Source of the DNA: Pseudomonas sp. Q1-7
GTDB lineage: Bacteria; Pseudomonadota; Gammaproteobacteria; Pseudomonadales; Pseudomonadaceae
Length of the DNA stretch: 64,000 bases
Assembly (NCBI RefSeq): GCF_028010285.1
Contig: NZ_CP116304.1
Location: 2,434,501-2,498,500, forward strand
Direction of reading: 5' to 3'
The notes beneath the pieces are model-generated. The model saw nothing but the letters and a program-made list of their open reading frames with translations, had not been told where the DNA came from and did no database searches. Both the position numbers and the translations under genes were made by a program. This document shows, piece after piece, positions 23,622 through 32,250 of this stretch. The stretch's first letter is position 1. Each line of letters begins with the position of its first letter.

Positions 23622-25217
23622 ATGCGACGCTGGAACGGCTGGGGCGATGAGGCGACGGTGGTGGAGTTGCCCGCCAATGGGGCGGCCTTCCTGGCCGAGC
23701 GCATAGGCACGGGCCAGCCCCTGGCCGACGCCAGCCTGGAGCAGGTGCTGGCGCGCGTGCCGGCCTCGCGCCTGGAGGCCCATCCACTGATCAGCCTGGA
23801 TGCCGAGACCCGCGTGCGCCACGCCCGTGGCCAGAGCCTGCCCGACTGGCTGGCGATGCGTGAGGGCGAATTCGGCGTGTTCCCTGACGGCGTCGCCTTC
23901 CCGGAAACCCCGGAGCAGATTCGCCAACTGCTGGCCTTGGCCATCGAACGTGACCTGGTGCTGATTCCGTATGGCGGCGGCACTTCGGTGGCCGGGCACA
24001 TCAATCCCCAGGCTGGCGGCAAGCCGGTGCTGACCCTGTCCCTGGAGCGCATGAACCGACTGCTGGAACTGGACGAGGAAAGCCAGATCGCGACCTTCGG
24101 CCCCGGCGCCAGCGGCCCGCAGGTGGAAAGCCAGTTGCGCGCCCGCGGCTACACCCTGGGGCATTTTCCGCAGTCCTGGGAACTGTCCACCCTCGGCGGC
24201 TGGGTGGCGAGCCGCTCCAGCGGCCAGCAGTCCCTGCGCTACGGCCGCATCGAGCAGCTCTTCGCCGGCGGCACCCTGGAAACCTTCGCCGGTCCCCTGG
24301 CGCTGCCGACCTTCCCGGCATCGGCGGCGGGGCCGGATCTGCGTGAGCTGGTGCTGGGCTCGGAAGGGCGCTTCGGGGTGATTTCCGAGGTGCGGGTACG
24401 GGTCTCCCGGCTGGCCGAGCGGGAGGCTTTCTATGCGGTCTTTCTGCCCAACTGGCGTCAGGCGCTCGAGGCAATTCGCCGCCTCGCCCAGGCGCGGGTG
24501 CCGCTGTCCATGTTGCGCCTGTCCAACGCCATCGAAACCGAAACCCAGTTGGCCCTGGCCGGCCATCCGGGGCAGATCGCCTTGTTGGAGAAATACCTGG
24601 CGCTGCGGGGTGCCGGTGCCGGCAAGTGCATGCTGACGTTCGGCGTCACCGGCAACCGCGCACAGAATGCGGCCTCGCTGAAGCAGGCCCGCCGTCTGTT
24701 GAAGGGCTTCGGGGGCGTATTCACCGGTACCCTGCTGGGCAAGAAATGGGCGCACAACCGCTTCCGCTTTCCCTACCTGCGCCATGCCCTGTGGAGTGCC
24801 GGCTACGTGGTGGATACCCTGGAAACCGCCACCGACTGGGTCAATGTCGACAACCTGCTCGGCAAGGTCGAAGCGAGCCTGCGCACGGGCCTGGAGGAGG
24901 AGGGCGAGCGGGTCCATGTGTTCACCCACCTCTCCCACGTTTATGGCGAGGGTTCGAGCATCTACACCACCTACGTCTACCGGCCCGGCGACAGTTATGC
25001 CGAGGCGCTGAGGCGCTGGAGCACGCTCAAGCGTGCCGCCAGCGAGGTCATCGCGCAGAACCGCGGCACCATCAGTCATCAGCACGGTGTCGGCCGCGAC
25101 CACGCGCCCTGGTTGCCGGTGGAGAAGGGGCCGCTGGGCATGGCCGCCCTGCGCAGCCTGGCGACGCATTTCGATCCCGAGGGGCGCCTGGCCCCCGGTG
25201 TGCTGCTCGAGGACTGA
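23622..25217 (+). CDS. FAD-linked oxidase, alkyl-dihydroxyacetonephosphate-synthase-like
   Basis: A 531-residue soluble protein. The FAD-binding-4 domain is marked by LIPYGGGTSVAGHI (about residues 116-129) and ELSTLGGWVASRSSGQQSLRYG. The C-terminal oxidase domain carries HVFTHLSHVYGEGSSIY and GTISHQHGVGRDHAPWL, the latter strongly recalling the histidine-rich motif of alkyl-DHAP synthases. In eukaryotes the enzyme makes the ether-lipid precursor; in Pseudomonas the substrate of this branch is not known to me. It begins an operon with a GlpD-like gene (2-base gap) and an FGGY kinase, suggesting a glycerol-phosphate-related metabolite. Confidence 0.8.
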   Translation: MRRWNGWGDEATVVELPANGAAFLAERIGTGQPLADASLEQVLARVPASRLEAHPLISLDAETRVRHARGQSLPDWLAMREGEFGVFPDGVAFPETPEQIRQLLALAIERDLVLIPYGGGTSVAGHINPQAGGKPVLTLSLERMNRLLELDEESQIATFGPGASGPQVESQLRARGYTLGHFPQSWELSTLGGWVASRSSGQQSLRYGRIEQLFAGGTLETFAGPLALPTFPASAAGPDLRELVLGSEGRFGVISEVRVRVSRLAEREAFYAVFLPNWRQALEAIRRLAQARVPLSMLRLSNAIETETQLALAGHPGQIALLEKYLALRGAGAGKCMLTFGVTGNRAQNAASLKQARRLLKGFGGVFTGTLLGKKWAHNRFRFPYLRHALWSAGYVVDTLETATDWVNVDNLLGKVEASLRTGLEEEGERVHVFTHLSHVYGEGSSIYTTYVYRPGDSYAEALRRWSTLKRAASEVIAQNRGTISHQHGVGRDHAPWLPVEKGPLGMAALRSLATHFDPEGRLAPGVLLED

Positions 25218-25219
25218 GC

Positions 25220-26794
25220 ATGGGCCTCTGGAACGCCGACTGGCGCGCGTCCGCCTTGCCGGAGCTGGCCAGTCGCGAGTGGGACCTGATCGTGGTCGGT
25301 GGCGGCATCTGTGGCGCCGGCATCCTGCGCGAGGCGGCGCGACGCGGCTGGACATGCCTGCTGCTGGAGCAGCGGGACTTTGCCTGGGGCACCTCCAGCC
25401 GGTCGTCGAAGATGGTCCACGGCGGCCTGCGCTACATCGCCAAGGGCCAGTTCGGCCTGACCCGCGCGTCGGTGCGCGAGCGTCAGCGTCTGTTGGCGGA
25501 AGCCCCGGGCCTGGTGGACCCGCTGAGCTTCGTCATGCCCCATCGTGGCGGCTTCCCGGGGCCGCGCGTGTTCGGCGGCCTGCTGGCGGTCTACGACGCC
25601 CTGGCTGGGCAGCGCAACCACCTCTATTACCCGTTGCAACAATTGCGCTATCTGGTGCCGGGTCTGACCGAGGCGGGCTTGCGCGGCGGTACCCGCTTTT
25701 TTGATGCGGTGACCGACGACGCCCGCCTGGTGATGCGTGTACTGGGCGAAGCGCGCGCCGAGGGGGGCGAGGCCCTCAATGGCCTGCGCGTCGCAGCGCT
25801 GTTACGGGAGCAGGGGCGGGTGACCGGGTTGCAGGCGGAAGACCTGGAAAGCGGCCGGCAACTGACCTTCCGCGCGCGCGCGGTGGCCCTCGCCACCGGC
25901 GCCTGGGCTGACCATTTGCGCGCGGCACAGGGCACGGAGCATATCCGCCCGTTGCGCGGCAGCCACCTGCTGCTGCCGGGTTGGCGGTTGCCCCTGGCCC
26001 ACGCCATCAGCTTCATGCACCCGGCGGACGGGCGACCGGTGTTCGTTTTCCCCTGGGAAGGCGCGACGGTGATCGGCACCACCGACCTCGACCATCGGGA
26101 TGGACTGGAACAGGACGCGCGCATCAGCGTGGCTGAAGTGGATTACCTGCTGGAGGCCTGCGCCCAGCAGTTCCCGGCGCTGAACATCGGCCGGGACGAC
26201 GTGCTGTCCACCTGGGCCGGCGTACGGCCGGTGGTGAGCGATGGCGACGCGCGCCTGAAACCGTCGGACGAAAAGCGTGAACACATGCTCTGGACCGAGC
26301 CCGGCTGTGTGACCCTGGCGGGCGGCAAGCTCACCACCTTCCGCCTGCTGGCGCTGGAGGTGTTGCGTGCCTGCGCGGGCTTTGTCGGTCGTGAGCTGCA
26401 CGAGGCGGACGGTCCGGTGTTCCAGCCCTGCTCGGTTCCGGCCCTGCCCGCCCTGTCGCCGGCCCAGCGCCTGCGTCTGGCCGGGCGACACGGGCGTGCC
26501 CTGGCGGAGCTGGCGCGCCGGGTCGAGTCGCTGGGCAATGAACGCATTGGTGCCACCGACACCCTCTGGGCCGAGCTGGCCTGGGCGGCGGAGGGCGAGT
26601 TGGTGCTGCATCTGGACGACCTGCTGCTGCGGCGTACGCGCATCGGCCTGCTGCTACCGGAGGGCGGGCGTGCCCTGCTGCCGCGTATTCGCGCCCTGTG
26701 CCAGCCGCTGCTGGGCTGGGACGATCCACGCTGGCTGCGCGAAGAGTCGGACTACCTGTCGCTCTGGCGGCGCAGCTACAGCCTGCCCGAATAA
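25220..26794 (+). CDS. GlpD-like FAD-dependent glycerol-3-phosphate dehydrogenase/oxidase
   Basis: A 524-residue protein starting MGLWNADWRA, 2 bases after the oxidase stop. DLIVVGGGICGAGILREAARRG is the N-terminal FAD dinucleotide fold, and WGTSSRSSKMVHGGLRYI is the GlpA/GlpD signature. Later come VFPWEGATVIGTTDLDH and the C-terminal DUF domain of GlpD. The family oxidises sn-glycerol-3-phosphate to DHAP with electrons to the quinone pool. Because it lies with an alkyl-DHAP-synthase-like gene and a kinase rather than with glpF/glpK, the true substrate may be an analogue. Confidence 0.85.
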   Translation: MGLWNADWRASALPELASREWDLIVVGGGICGAGILREAARRGWTCLLLEQRDFAWGTSSRSSKMVHGGLRYIAKGQFGLTRASVRERQRLLAEAPGLVDPLSFVMPHRGGFPGPRVFGGLLAVYDALAGQRNHLYYPLQQLRYLVPGLTEAGLRGGTRFFDAVTDDARLVMRVLGEARAEGGEALNGLRVAALLREQGRVTGLQAEDLESGRQLTFRARAVALATGAWADHLRAAQGTEHIRPLRGSHLLLPGWRLPLAHAISFMHPADGRPVFVFPWEGATVIGTTDLDHRDGLEQDARISVAEVDYLLEACAQQFPALNIGRDDVLSTWAGVRPVVSDGDARLKPSDEKREHMLWTEPGCVTLAGGKLTTFRLLALEVLRACAGFVGRELHEADGPVFQPCSVPALPALSPAQRLRLAGRHGRALAELARRVESLGNERIGATDTLWAELAWAAEGELVLHLDDLLLRRTRIGLLLPEGGRALLPRIRALCQPLLGWDDPRWLREESDYLSLWRRSYSLPE

Positions 26795-26812
26795 CAAGAA
26801 CAAGGACGCATC

Positions 26813-28372
26813 GTGAGCGAAAAGAGCTATCTGCTGGCCATCGACAACGGTACCCAGAGCGTACGGGCCCTGTTGTTCGACCTGGAAGGCAACCTGCTGG
26901 GCAAGGGCAAGGTGCCGCTGCAGGCCTACTATTCCGACCAGCCCGGCTGGGCCGAACAGGACCCGGACTACTACTGGGCCAGTCTCGGCGAGGCCTGTCG
27001 GCTGCTCTGGGCGTCGGTGGACATCGACCGCAGCCTGATCCGCGGCGTCTCCCTGACCACCCAGCGCGGCACCGTGATCAATGTCGACGAGCAGGGGCGG
27101 CCGCTGCGTCCGGCCATCCTCTGGCTGGACCAGCGCCAGGCCGAGGTGCGCGGGCGCCTCAAGGGGCCGTGGGGCTGGTTGTTCAAGGCCATCGGCCTGG
27201 AGGGCACGGTGGACCATTTCCGTGCCCAGGCCGAGGCCAACTGGGTGGCGCAGCAGCAGCCGGAACTCTGGGCGCGCACCCACAAGGTGCTGTTGCTGTC
27301 AGGCTTTCTCAGTCACCGGCTGTGTGGCCGTTTCGTCGATTCGGTGGCCTGCCAGGTGGCCTACCTGCCGTTCGACTACAAGCGCCTGCGCTGGGCCGCG
27401 CCACGGGACTGGAAATGGCAGTCCATGCCGGTGCGCCGCGAGCAGTTGCCGGAATTGTTCAAGCCCGGCGAGCGCCTGGGCAGCATCACCGCCGAGGCCA
27501 GCCGGCATACCGGCATCCCGGAGGGTTTGCCGCTGATCGCCGCCGGTGCCGACAAGGCCTGCGAGGTGCTTGGCGCCGGCGGGGTCGAGCCGAACGTGGC
27601 CTGCCTGTCCTACGGCACCACCGCGACGATCAACACCACGCGGCGCAAATACCTGGAAACCATTGCGCTGATCCCGCCCTATCCGGCAGCCATCCCCGAT
27701 CACTTCAACACCGAGGTGATGATCTACCGGGGCTTCTGGATGGTCAGCTGGTTCAAGCAAGAGTTCGGCCTGCGCGAGATGCAGCGGGCGAAGGAGTTGG
27801 GGGTGGAGCCCGAGGCGCTGTTCGATGAACTGGTCGACAGTGTGCCGCCCGGTTCCATGGGGCTGATGCTGCAGCCCTACTGGTCGCCCGGCATCCGTGA
27901 GCCCGGGCTGGAGGCCAAGGGTTCGATCATCGGTTTCGGCGACGTACACACCCGCGCGCACCTCTATCGCGCGATCCTCGAAGGTCTGGCCTACGCCCTG
28001 CGCCAGGGCAAGGAGCGGATCGAGAAACGCTCCGGCACCGCCATCACCCGCCTGCGGGTATCGGGAGGCGGCTCCCAGAGCGACGCGGCGATGCAGTTGA
28101 CCGCGGACATCTTCGGCCTGCCGGCGGAGCGGCCGCATGTCTACGAAACCTCGGGGCTGGGGGCGGCCATCGACTGCGCGGTGGGGCTTGGCCTGTACCC
28201 GGACTTCCCCTCGGCGATCCGCGCCATGACCCGTGTGGGGCAGGTGTTCCAGCCGGACCCTCAGGCGCGCCAAACCTACGAGCGGCTGTACCGGGAGGTC
28301 TACCTCGGCATGTACCGGCAGTTGCGGCCGCTGTACCGGAAGATCCGCGAGATCACCGGGTATCCGGCCTGA
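26813..28372 (+). CDS. FGGY-family carbohydrate kinase
   Basis: 519 residues from a GTG start, with an AAGGACGC site. LAIDNGTQSVRALLFD is the N-terminal phosphate-binding motif of the FGGY/actin-fold kinases, and VSGGGSQSDAAMQLTADIFG is the C-terminal ATP-binding signature. GYWQ-type glycerol-kinase motifs are not evident, so it may phosphorylate a polyol or sugar other than glycerol. It is third in the operon behind the GlpD-like gene, so the product it makes is probably what the dehydrogenase oxidises. No transporter is present in the set. Confidence 0.85.
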   Translation: MSEKSYLLAIDNGTQSVRALLFDLEGNLLGKGKVPLQAYYSDQPGWAEQDPDYYWASLGEACRLLWASVDIDRSLIRGVSLTTQRGTVINVDEQGRPLRPAILWLDQRQAEVRGRLKGPWGWLFKAIGLEGTVDHFRAQAEANWVAQQQPELWARTHKVLLLSGFLSHRLCGRFVDSVACQVAYLPFDYKRLRWAAPRDWKWQSMPVRREQLPELFKPGERLGSITAEASRHTGIPEGLPLIAAGADKACEVLGAGGVEPNVACLSYGTTATINTTRRKYLETIALIPPYPAAIPDHFNTEVMIYRGFWMVSWFKQEFGLREMQRAKELGVEPEALFDELVDSVPPGSMGLMLQPYWSPGIREPGLEAKGSIIGFGDVHTRAHLYRAILEGLAYALRQGKERIEKRSGTAITRLRVSGGGSQSDAAMQLTADIFGLPAERPHVYETSGLGAAIDCAVGLGLYPDFPSAIRAMTRVGQVFQPDPQARQTYERLYREVYLGMYRQLRPLYRKIREITGYPA

Positions 28373-28466
28373 CGGCGGAACGGACTGTGGGAATGGCGGA
28401 GTAGCGGCCAAGGGTGGGTGGCGCTGTTCCATCCACCCGCGGCGCTATACCGGGCCTCGACAGGGG

Positions 28467-29162
28467 TCAGGCCACGTCCACCAGGACGATCTCGCTGTCT
28501 TCGCTGGCGGTGAAACGGAGCACATCCTCATCCCTCACCGCCACGCCGTCCCGGGCCTCGGCGGCTACGCCGTTCACCTCGTAGCGGCCCTTGGCGGCCA
28601 CCAGATAGGCCTTGCGACCCTTTTCCAGGCGGTATTCGGTGCTTTGGCCGGCCTTCAGTGTGGCGGCAGCGAGCCGGGCATTGGCGCGAATCGGCAGGGC
28701 GTCGCCCTCGTCCAGGCCACTGGCCAGGGTCACGAAGCTGCCGGAGCGCTCGCCTTTCGGGAACGGACGGGTCCCCCAGGACGGTTCCGCGCCGTAGGCG
28801 GTGGGCATGATCCAGATCTGGAAGATCCGGGTGGTTTCGTTCTCCAGGTTGTACTCGCTGTGGGCGATGCCGGTGCCGGCGCTCATCACCTGCACATCGC
28901 CGGCCTCGGTGCGGCCCTTGTTGCCCAGGTTGTCCTGGTGGGTGATGGCCCCCTCGCGGACGTAGGTGATGATCTCCATGTCCTGGTGCGGGTGCGGCGG
29001 GAAGCCGGAGTGGGGGGCGATTTCGTCGTCGTTCCAGACCCGCAGCTGGCCCCAGTTCATTCGCTGGCTGTCGTAGTAGCTGGCGAAGGAAAAGTGGTGG
29101 CGGGCATTGAGCCAGCCATGATGGGCGCCACCCAACTCGGAGAAGGGGCGTACTTCGATCAT
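28467..29162 (-). CDS. Pirin family protein (YhhW-like)
   Basis: A 231-residue bicupin starting MIEVRPFSELGGAHHGWLNA, with AGGAGA upstream. Metal ligands are seen in the N-terminal cupin: GFPPHPHQDMEIITYV (His, His, Glu) and AGTGIAHSE (His). Quercetinase-like activity is known for YhhW; the physiological role is unclear. Convergent with the FGGY kinase. Confidence 0.9.
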   Translation of the reverse strand: MIEVRPFSELGGAHHGWLNARHHFSFASYYDSQRMNWGQLRVWNDDEIAPHSGFPPHPHQDMEIITYVREGAITHQDNLGNKGRTEAGDVQVMSAGTGIAHSEYNLENETTRIFQIWIMPTAYGAEPSWGTRPFPKGERSGSFVTLASGLDEGDALPIRANARLAAATLKAGQSTEYRLEKGRKAYLVAAKGRYEVNGVAAEARDGVAVRDEDVLRFTASEDSEIVLVDVA

Positions 29163-29368
29163 GTTCGGGTCTCCTGTCTGCTCGCGGAGGAGGTCTCCGA
29201 GAGGAATGGCGCCATGATCGATCATCATATAACGATTAAAAAGCGCAATTTTTCTGGCCTTCATATCTAGCAATTAGATGTTTTCGGCGTCCGAGGTCGT
29301 GTCGATGGCGTCATTGCGAAGTTCCTGCGGTCCTATACTCCGGCCACTGCCGATCAACGGAGGTCATC

Positions 29369-30268
29369 ATGGGCGAGCGCAAGGCCTTGCTGATCCTGCA
29401 TGGCAAGCAGGCGACCAACGAGGAGGTGCGCGCGGCCGTGCGGGTCCGCCGCGCTGAGGGCTGGGACCTCGCGGTACGGGTCACCTGGGAGGGTGGGGAT
29501 GCCCGCCGCCTGGTAGACGAGGCCCTGGCCGCCGGCTACCGGACCCTGATCGCCGGCGGCGGCGACGGCACCTTGCGCGACGTGGCGGAGGCCGTTGCGC
29601 TGGCCGGGCCCGACGCCAGCCTGGCGCTGTTGCCCCTGGGTACCGCCAACGACTTCGCCCGCGCGGCCGGCATTCCCCTGGAGCCGGACGCGGCGCTGGC
29701 GCTGCTGGGGTCGGAGCCCAGGGCGATCGACCTGGGCGATGCCGATGGCCACCTGTTCCTCAACATGGCCACGGGGGGCTTCGGTTCGAAGATCACCGCC
29801 AATACCTCCGAGGAGCTGAAAAAGGTGCTGGGCGGGGCGGCCTATTTCCTCACCGGGCTGACCCACTTCGCCGAGGTTCACTCGTCCTTCGGCCGTTTCC
29901 ACGGGCCGGATTTCGACTGGGCGGGCGACTTCCTGGCCGTGGCGATCGGCAATGGGCGCCAGGCCGGCGGCGGGCATCCGCTGTGCCCGCAGGCGGTGGT
30001 AAACGATGGCTTGCTCGACCTGTGCATCGTGCCCGCGCCCCAGGACGTGGCGGACACCCTGGCGACCCTGCTGTCTGGCGGCTTGCTCGGCCTCGAAGCG
30101 GTATCCATTCGCGCGCGGCTGCCCTGGGTGGCGGTGGATGCCCCAGAGGGCCTGGATCTCAACCTGGATGGCGAGCCCCTGGCAAGTACCGGTCTGCGCA
30201 TCGCCGCCCGACAGCGGGCGGTGCGGGTACACCTGCCGCAAGACTCGCCGTTGCTGCTGTCCCGCTGA
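29369..30268 (+). CDS. yegS: YegS-like lipid kinase
   Basis: A 299-residue diacylglycerol-kinase-fold protein. IAGGGDGTLRDVAEAV (about 71-86) is the catalytic GGDGT motif and LLPLGTANDFARAAGIP (about 91-107) the substrate loop. NLDGEPL near the C-terminus carries the conserved acidic region. E. coli YegS phosphorylates phosphatidylglycerol in vitro. A single-gene unit: the next gene starts 134 bases later and is unrelated. The intervening gap (30269-30402) has no visible feature. Confidence 0.9.
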   Translation: MGERKALLILHGKQATNEEVRAAVRVRRAEGWDLAVRVTWEGGDARRLVDEALAAGYRTLIAGGGDGTLRDVAEAVALAGPDASLALLPLGTANDFARAAGIPLEPDAALALLGSEPRAIDLGDADGHLFLNMATGGFGSKITANTSEELKKVLGGAAYFLTGLTHFAEVHSSFGRFHGPDFDWAGDFLAVAIGNGRQAGGGHPLCPQAVVNDGLLDLCIVPAPQDVADTLATLLSGGLLGLEAVSIRARLPWVAVDAPEGLDLNLDGEPLASTGLRIAARQRAVRVHLPQDSPLLLSR

Positions 30269-30402
30269 GCGCCGGAACGCTGGCGTCGTGGTATTGGCTC
30301 GGGCATGATGGCGCACTGCCATGGCTTCAGGTTTCCGCCGCCCGGCCGACAACCTGCCCAGGCAGTTCCGCCCATCACCGAATCCGCTGCAGGGGAAGTT
30401 CC

Positions 30403-31329
30403 ATGGCCGGCATTCTCGACACCGTCGATCAACGCACCCAGCTGGTGGGTGAAAACCGGCTGGAAATCCTGATGTTCCGCCTCAGCGGCCGTCAGCTCTT
30501 CGCCATCAACGTGTTCAAGGTGCAGGAAGTGCTGCAGCTGCCGAAGATGACTCTGATCCCGCAGCGCCATCCGGTGGTGTGTGGCGTGGTCAACCTGCGC
30601 GGCCAGACCCTGCCGGTGATCGACCTGTCCCAGGCCATCGGTATGCGCCCGCTGGTGCCGGATGAGCGCAGCACCATCATCGTCACCGAATACAACCGCT
30701 CGGTGCAGGCGTTCCTGGTCGGCGGGGTGGACCGTATTCTCAACCTCAATTGGGAGTCCATCATGCCGCCTCCGGGCGGGGCCGGCCGGCAGCATTACCT
30801 GACGGCCATTACCAAGGTGGAAGAGCAGATCGTCGAAATCATCGACGTCGAGAAGGTGTTGGCCGAAATCGTGCCCATGAGCACCCGGGTTTCCGCGGAT
30901 CGCCTGGACAATCCGCTGCTGCAGATGGCGGTGGGCCGCGAAGTGCTTCTGGTGGATGACTCCAGCGTCGCCCTGACCCAGTTGCGGGAAACCCTTTCGC
31001 AGCTCGGCATGCGCATGCACGTGGCCAGCGACGGGCTGAAGGCGTTGAGGATGCTCAAGGCCTGGGCGGACAGCGGCGAGAACATGACCGAGAAGCTGCT
31101 GATGGTCTTCACCGACGCGGAAATGCCGGAGATGGACGGCTATCGCCTGACCACCGAAATCCGCAACGACCCGCGCCTGCGTGACCTCTATGTGGTGCTG
31201 CACACGTCGCTGTCCGGCAGCTTCAACGACGCCATGGTGAAGAAGGTCGGCTGCGACAACTTCCTCTCCAAGTTCCAGCCCGACAAGCTGGTGGACGTGG
31301 TGCTGGATCGCCTGCAACGGGACCGATGA
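30403..31329 (+). CDS. cheV: CheV-type chemotaxis coupling protein with receiver domain
   Basis: A 308-residue protein. Residues about 22-165 form a CheW domain (FRLSGRQLFAINVFKVQEVL, VVNLRGQTLPVIDLSQAIG). Residues about 182-305 form a receiver domain with VLLVDDSSVA and VFTDAEMPEMDG; the phospho-acceptor is Asp238. CheV couples receptors to CheA, and its receiver adjusts adaptation. No other chemotaxis genes are near, which is usual for cheV in Pseudomonas. ATG 30403 is preceded by AGGGGAAG. Confidence 0.93.
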   Translation: MAGILDTVDQRTQLVGENRLEILMFRLSGRQLFAINVFKVQEVLQLPKMTLIPQRHPVVCGVVNLRGQTLPVIDLSQAIGMRPLVPDERSTIIVTEYNRSVQAFLVGGVDRILNLNWESIMPPPGGAGRQHYLTAITKVEEQIVEIIDVEKVLAEIVPMSTRVSADRLDNPLLQMAVGREVLLVDDSSVALTQLRETLSQLGMRMHVASDGLKALRMLKAWADSGENMTEKLLMVFTDAEMPEMDGYRLTTEIRNDPRLRDLYVVLHTSLSGSFNDAMVKKVGCDNFLSKFQPDKLVDVVLDRLQRDR

Positions 31330-31397
31330 GCTTGAGCTGAGGGGCTGCGGCTGCGTATAAGGGTGGCTTCGCTCGAATGCCATTCAGGAAGCCGGCC

Positions 31398-32201
31398 ATG
31401 CTGCGTCTCTCGTCCCTCTACCGTTTTCCCATGAAGTCCGCCATCGGCGAGCGCCTGCAACGCGCCGAGCTGGATGGCCTCGGGCTAGCCGGCGACCGCC
31501 GCTGGATGCTGGTGGATGCCGATAACGGCCGCTTCCTGACCCAGCGCGCGTTCGCCCGCATGTCACAGCTTTCCGCGCGCTGGAACCAGGCCGGCGGCCT
31601 GACCCTGAGCGCCGAGGGGTTGCCGTCCCTCGAGGTGCCGCTGCCCGATCCCGATGCCAATCTGCGCGGCGCCTTTGTCTGGGGCGCTCCCATGCACGTG
31701 CCGGATGCCGGCGATGAAGCGGCGGAATGGCTCAGCGGCTTTCTCGGCAAGGCCTGCCGCCTGGTGCATGTGCCCGACCACCGCGCGCGGGACATCCCCG
31801 GTAGTCTGTTGCCGGAGGAGAAGGTGGGGTTCGCCGATGGCTTCCCGCTGCTGCTGATCGGACAGGCTTCGCTGGATGACCTGAGCGCGCGGGTGGGGCG
31901 GCCGCTGGAGATGCTGCGCTTCCGTCCGAACCTGGTGGTGGAGGGTGGCGGGGCCTATGCCGAGGACCGCTGGAAACGTATCCGCATCGGCGGTATCGAG
32001 TTCAGCGTGGCCAAGGGGTGCAGCCGCTGCATCCTCACCACCATCGACCCGGCCACCGGCGAGCGCAGCGCTGACCGCGAGCCGCTCACGACTCTCAAGA
32101 CCTACCGGGAGCGCGAAGGCGAGGTGTACTTCGGGCAGAACCTGATCAACCGTGGCGCCGGGGTGCTGGAGGAGGGGATGGCGGTCGAGGTGCTGGCGTA
32201 G
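31398..32201 (+). CDS. MOSC-domain protein (YcbX-like)
   Basis: 267 residues from ATG 31398 (AGGA upstream); an ATG 21 bases earlier lacks a site. The N-terminal MOSC_N barrel carries LYRFPMKSAIGERL and LAGDRRWMLVD. The C-terminal MOSC domain has RFRPNLVVEG and GCSRCILTTIDPATG, with the conserved Mo-cofactor-binding cysteine. Relatives (YcbX, mARC) reduce N-hydroxylated compounds with molybdopterin. YcbX also carries a ferredoxin domain, which is absent here, so an electron donor must come from elsewhere. It fits the moco genes in the same window. Confidence 0.88.
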   Translation: MLRLSSLYRFPMKSAIGERLQRAELDGLGLAGDRRWMLVDADNGRFLTQRAFARMSQLSARWNQAGGLTLSAEGLPSLEVPLPDPDANLRGAFVWGAPMHVPDAGDEAAEWLSGFLGKACRLVHVPDHRARDIPGSLLPEEKVGFADGFPLLLIGQASLDDLSARVGRPLEMLRFRPNLVVEGGGAYAEDRWKRIRIGGIEFSVAKGCSRCILTTIDPATGERSADREPLTTLKTYREREGEVYFGQNLINRGAGVLEEGMAVEVLA

Positions 32202-32220
32202 TTCAGGTCAGGTCAATGAA

Positions 32221-32247
32221 AAAGGGCGCCAGATGGCGCCCTTTTTC
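32221..32247. terminator. Intrinsic terminator between convergent MOSC and slt genes
   Basis: GGGCGCC-AGAT-GGCGCCC with a T run on the right and an A run on the left, so it can act in both directions. Confidence 0.85.
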
Positions 32248-32250
32248 CTG

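Noticed and set aside
28373..28466. Terminator between the FGGY kinase and pirin genes
   Set aside because: GGGTGG...CCACCC can pair but is short and has no T run.
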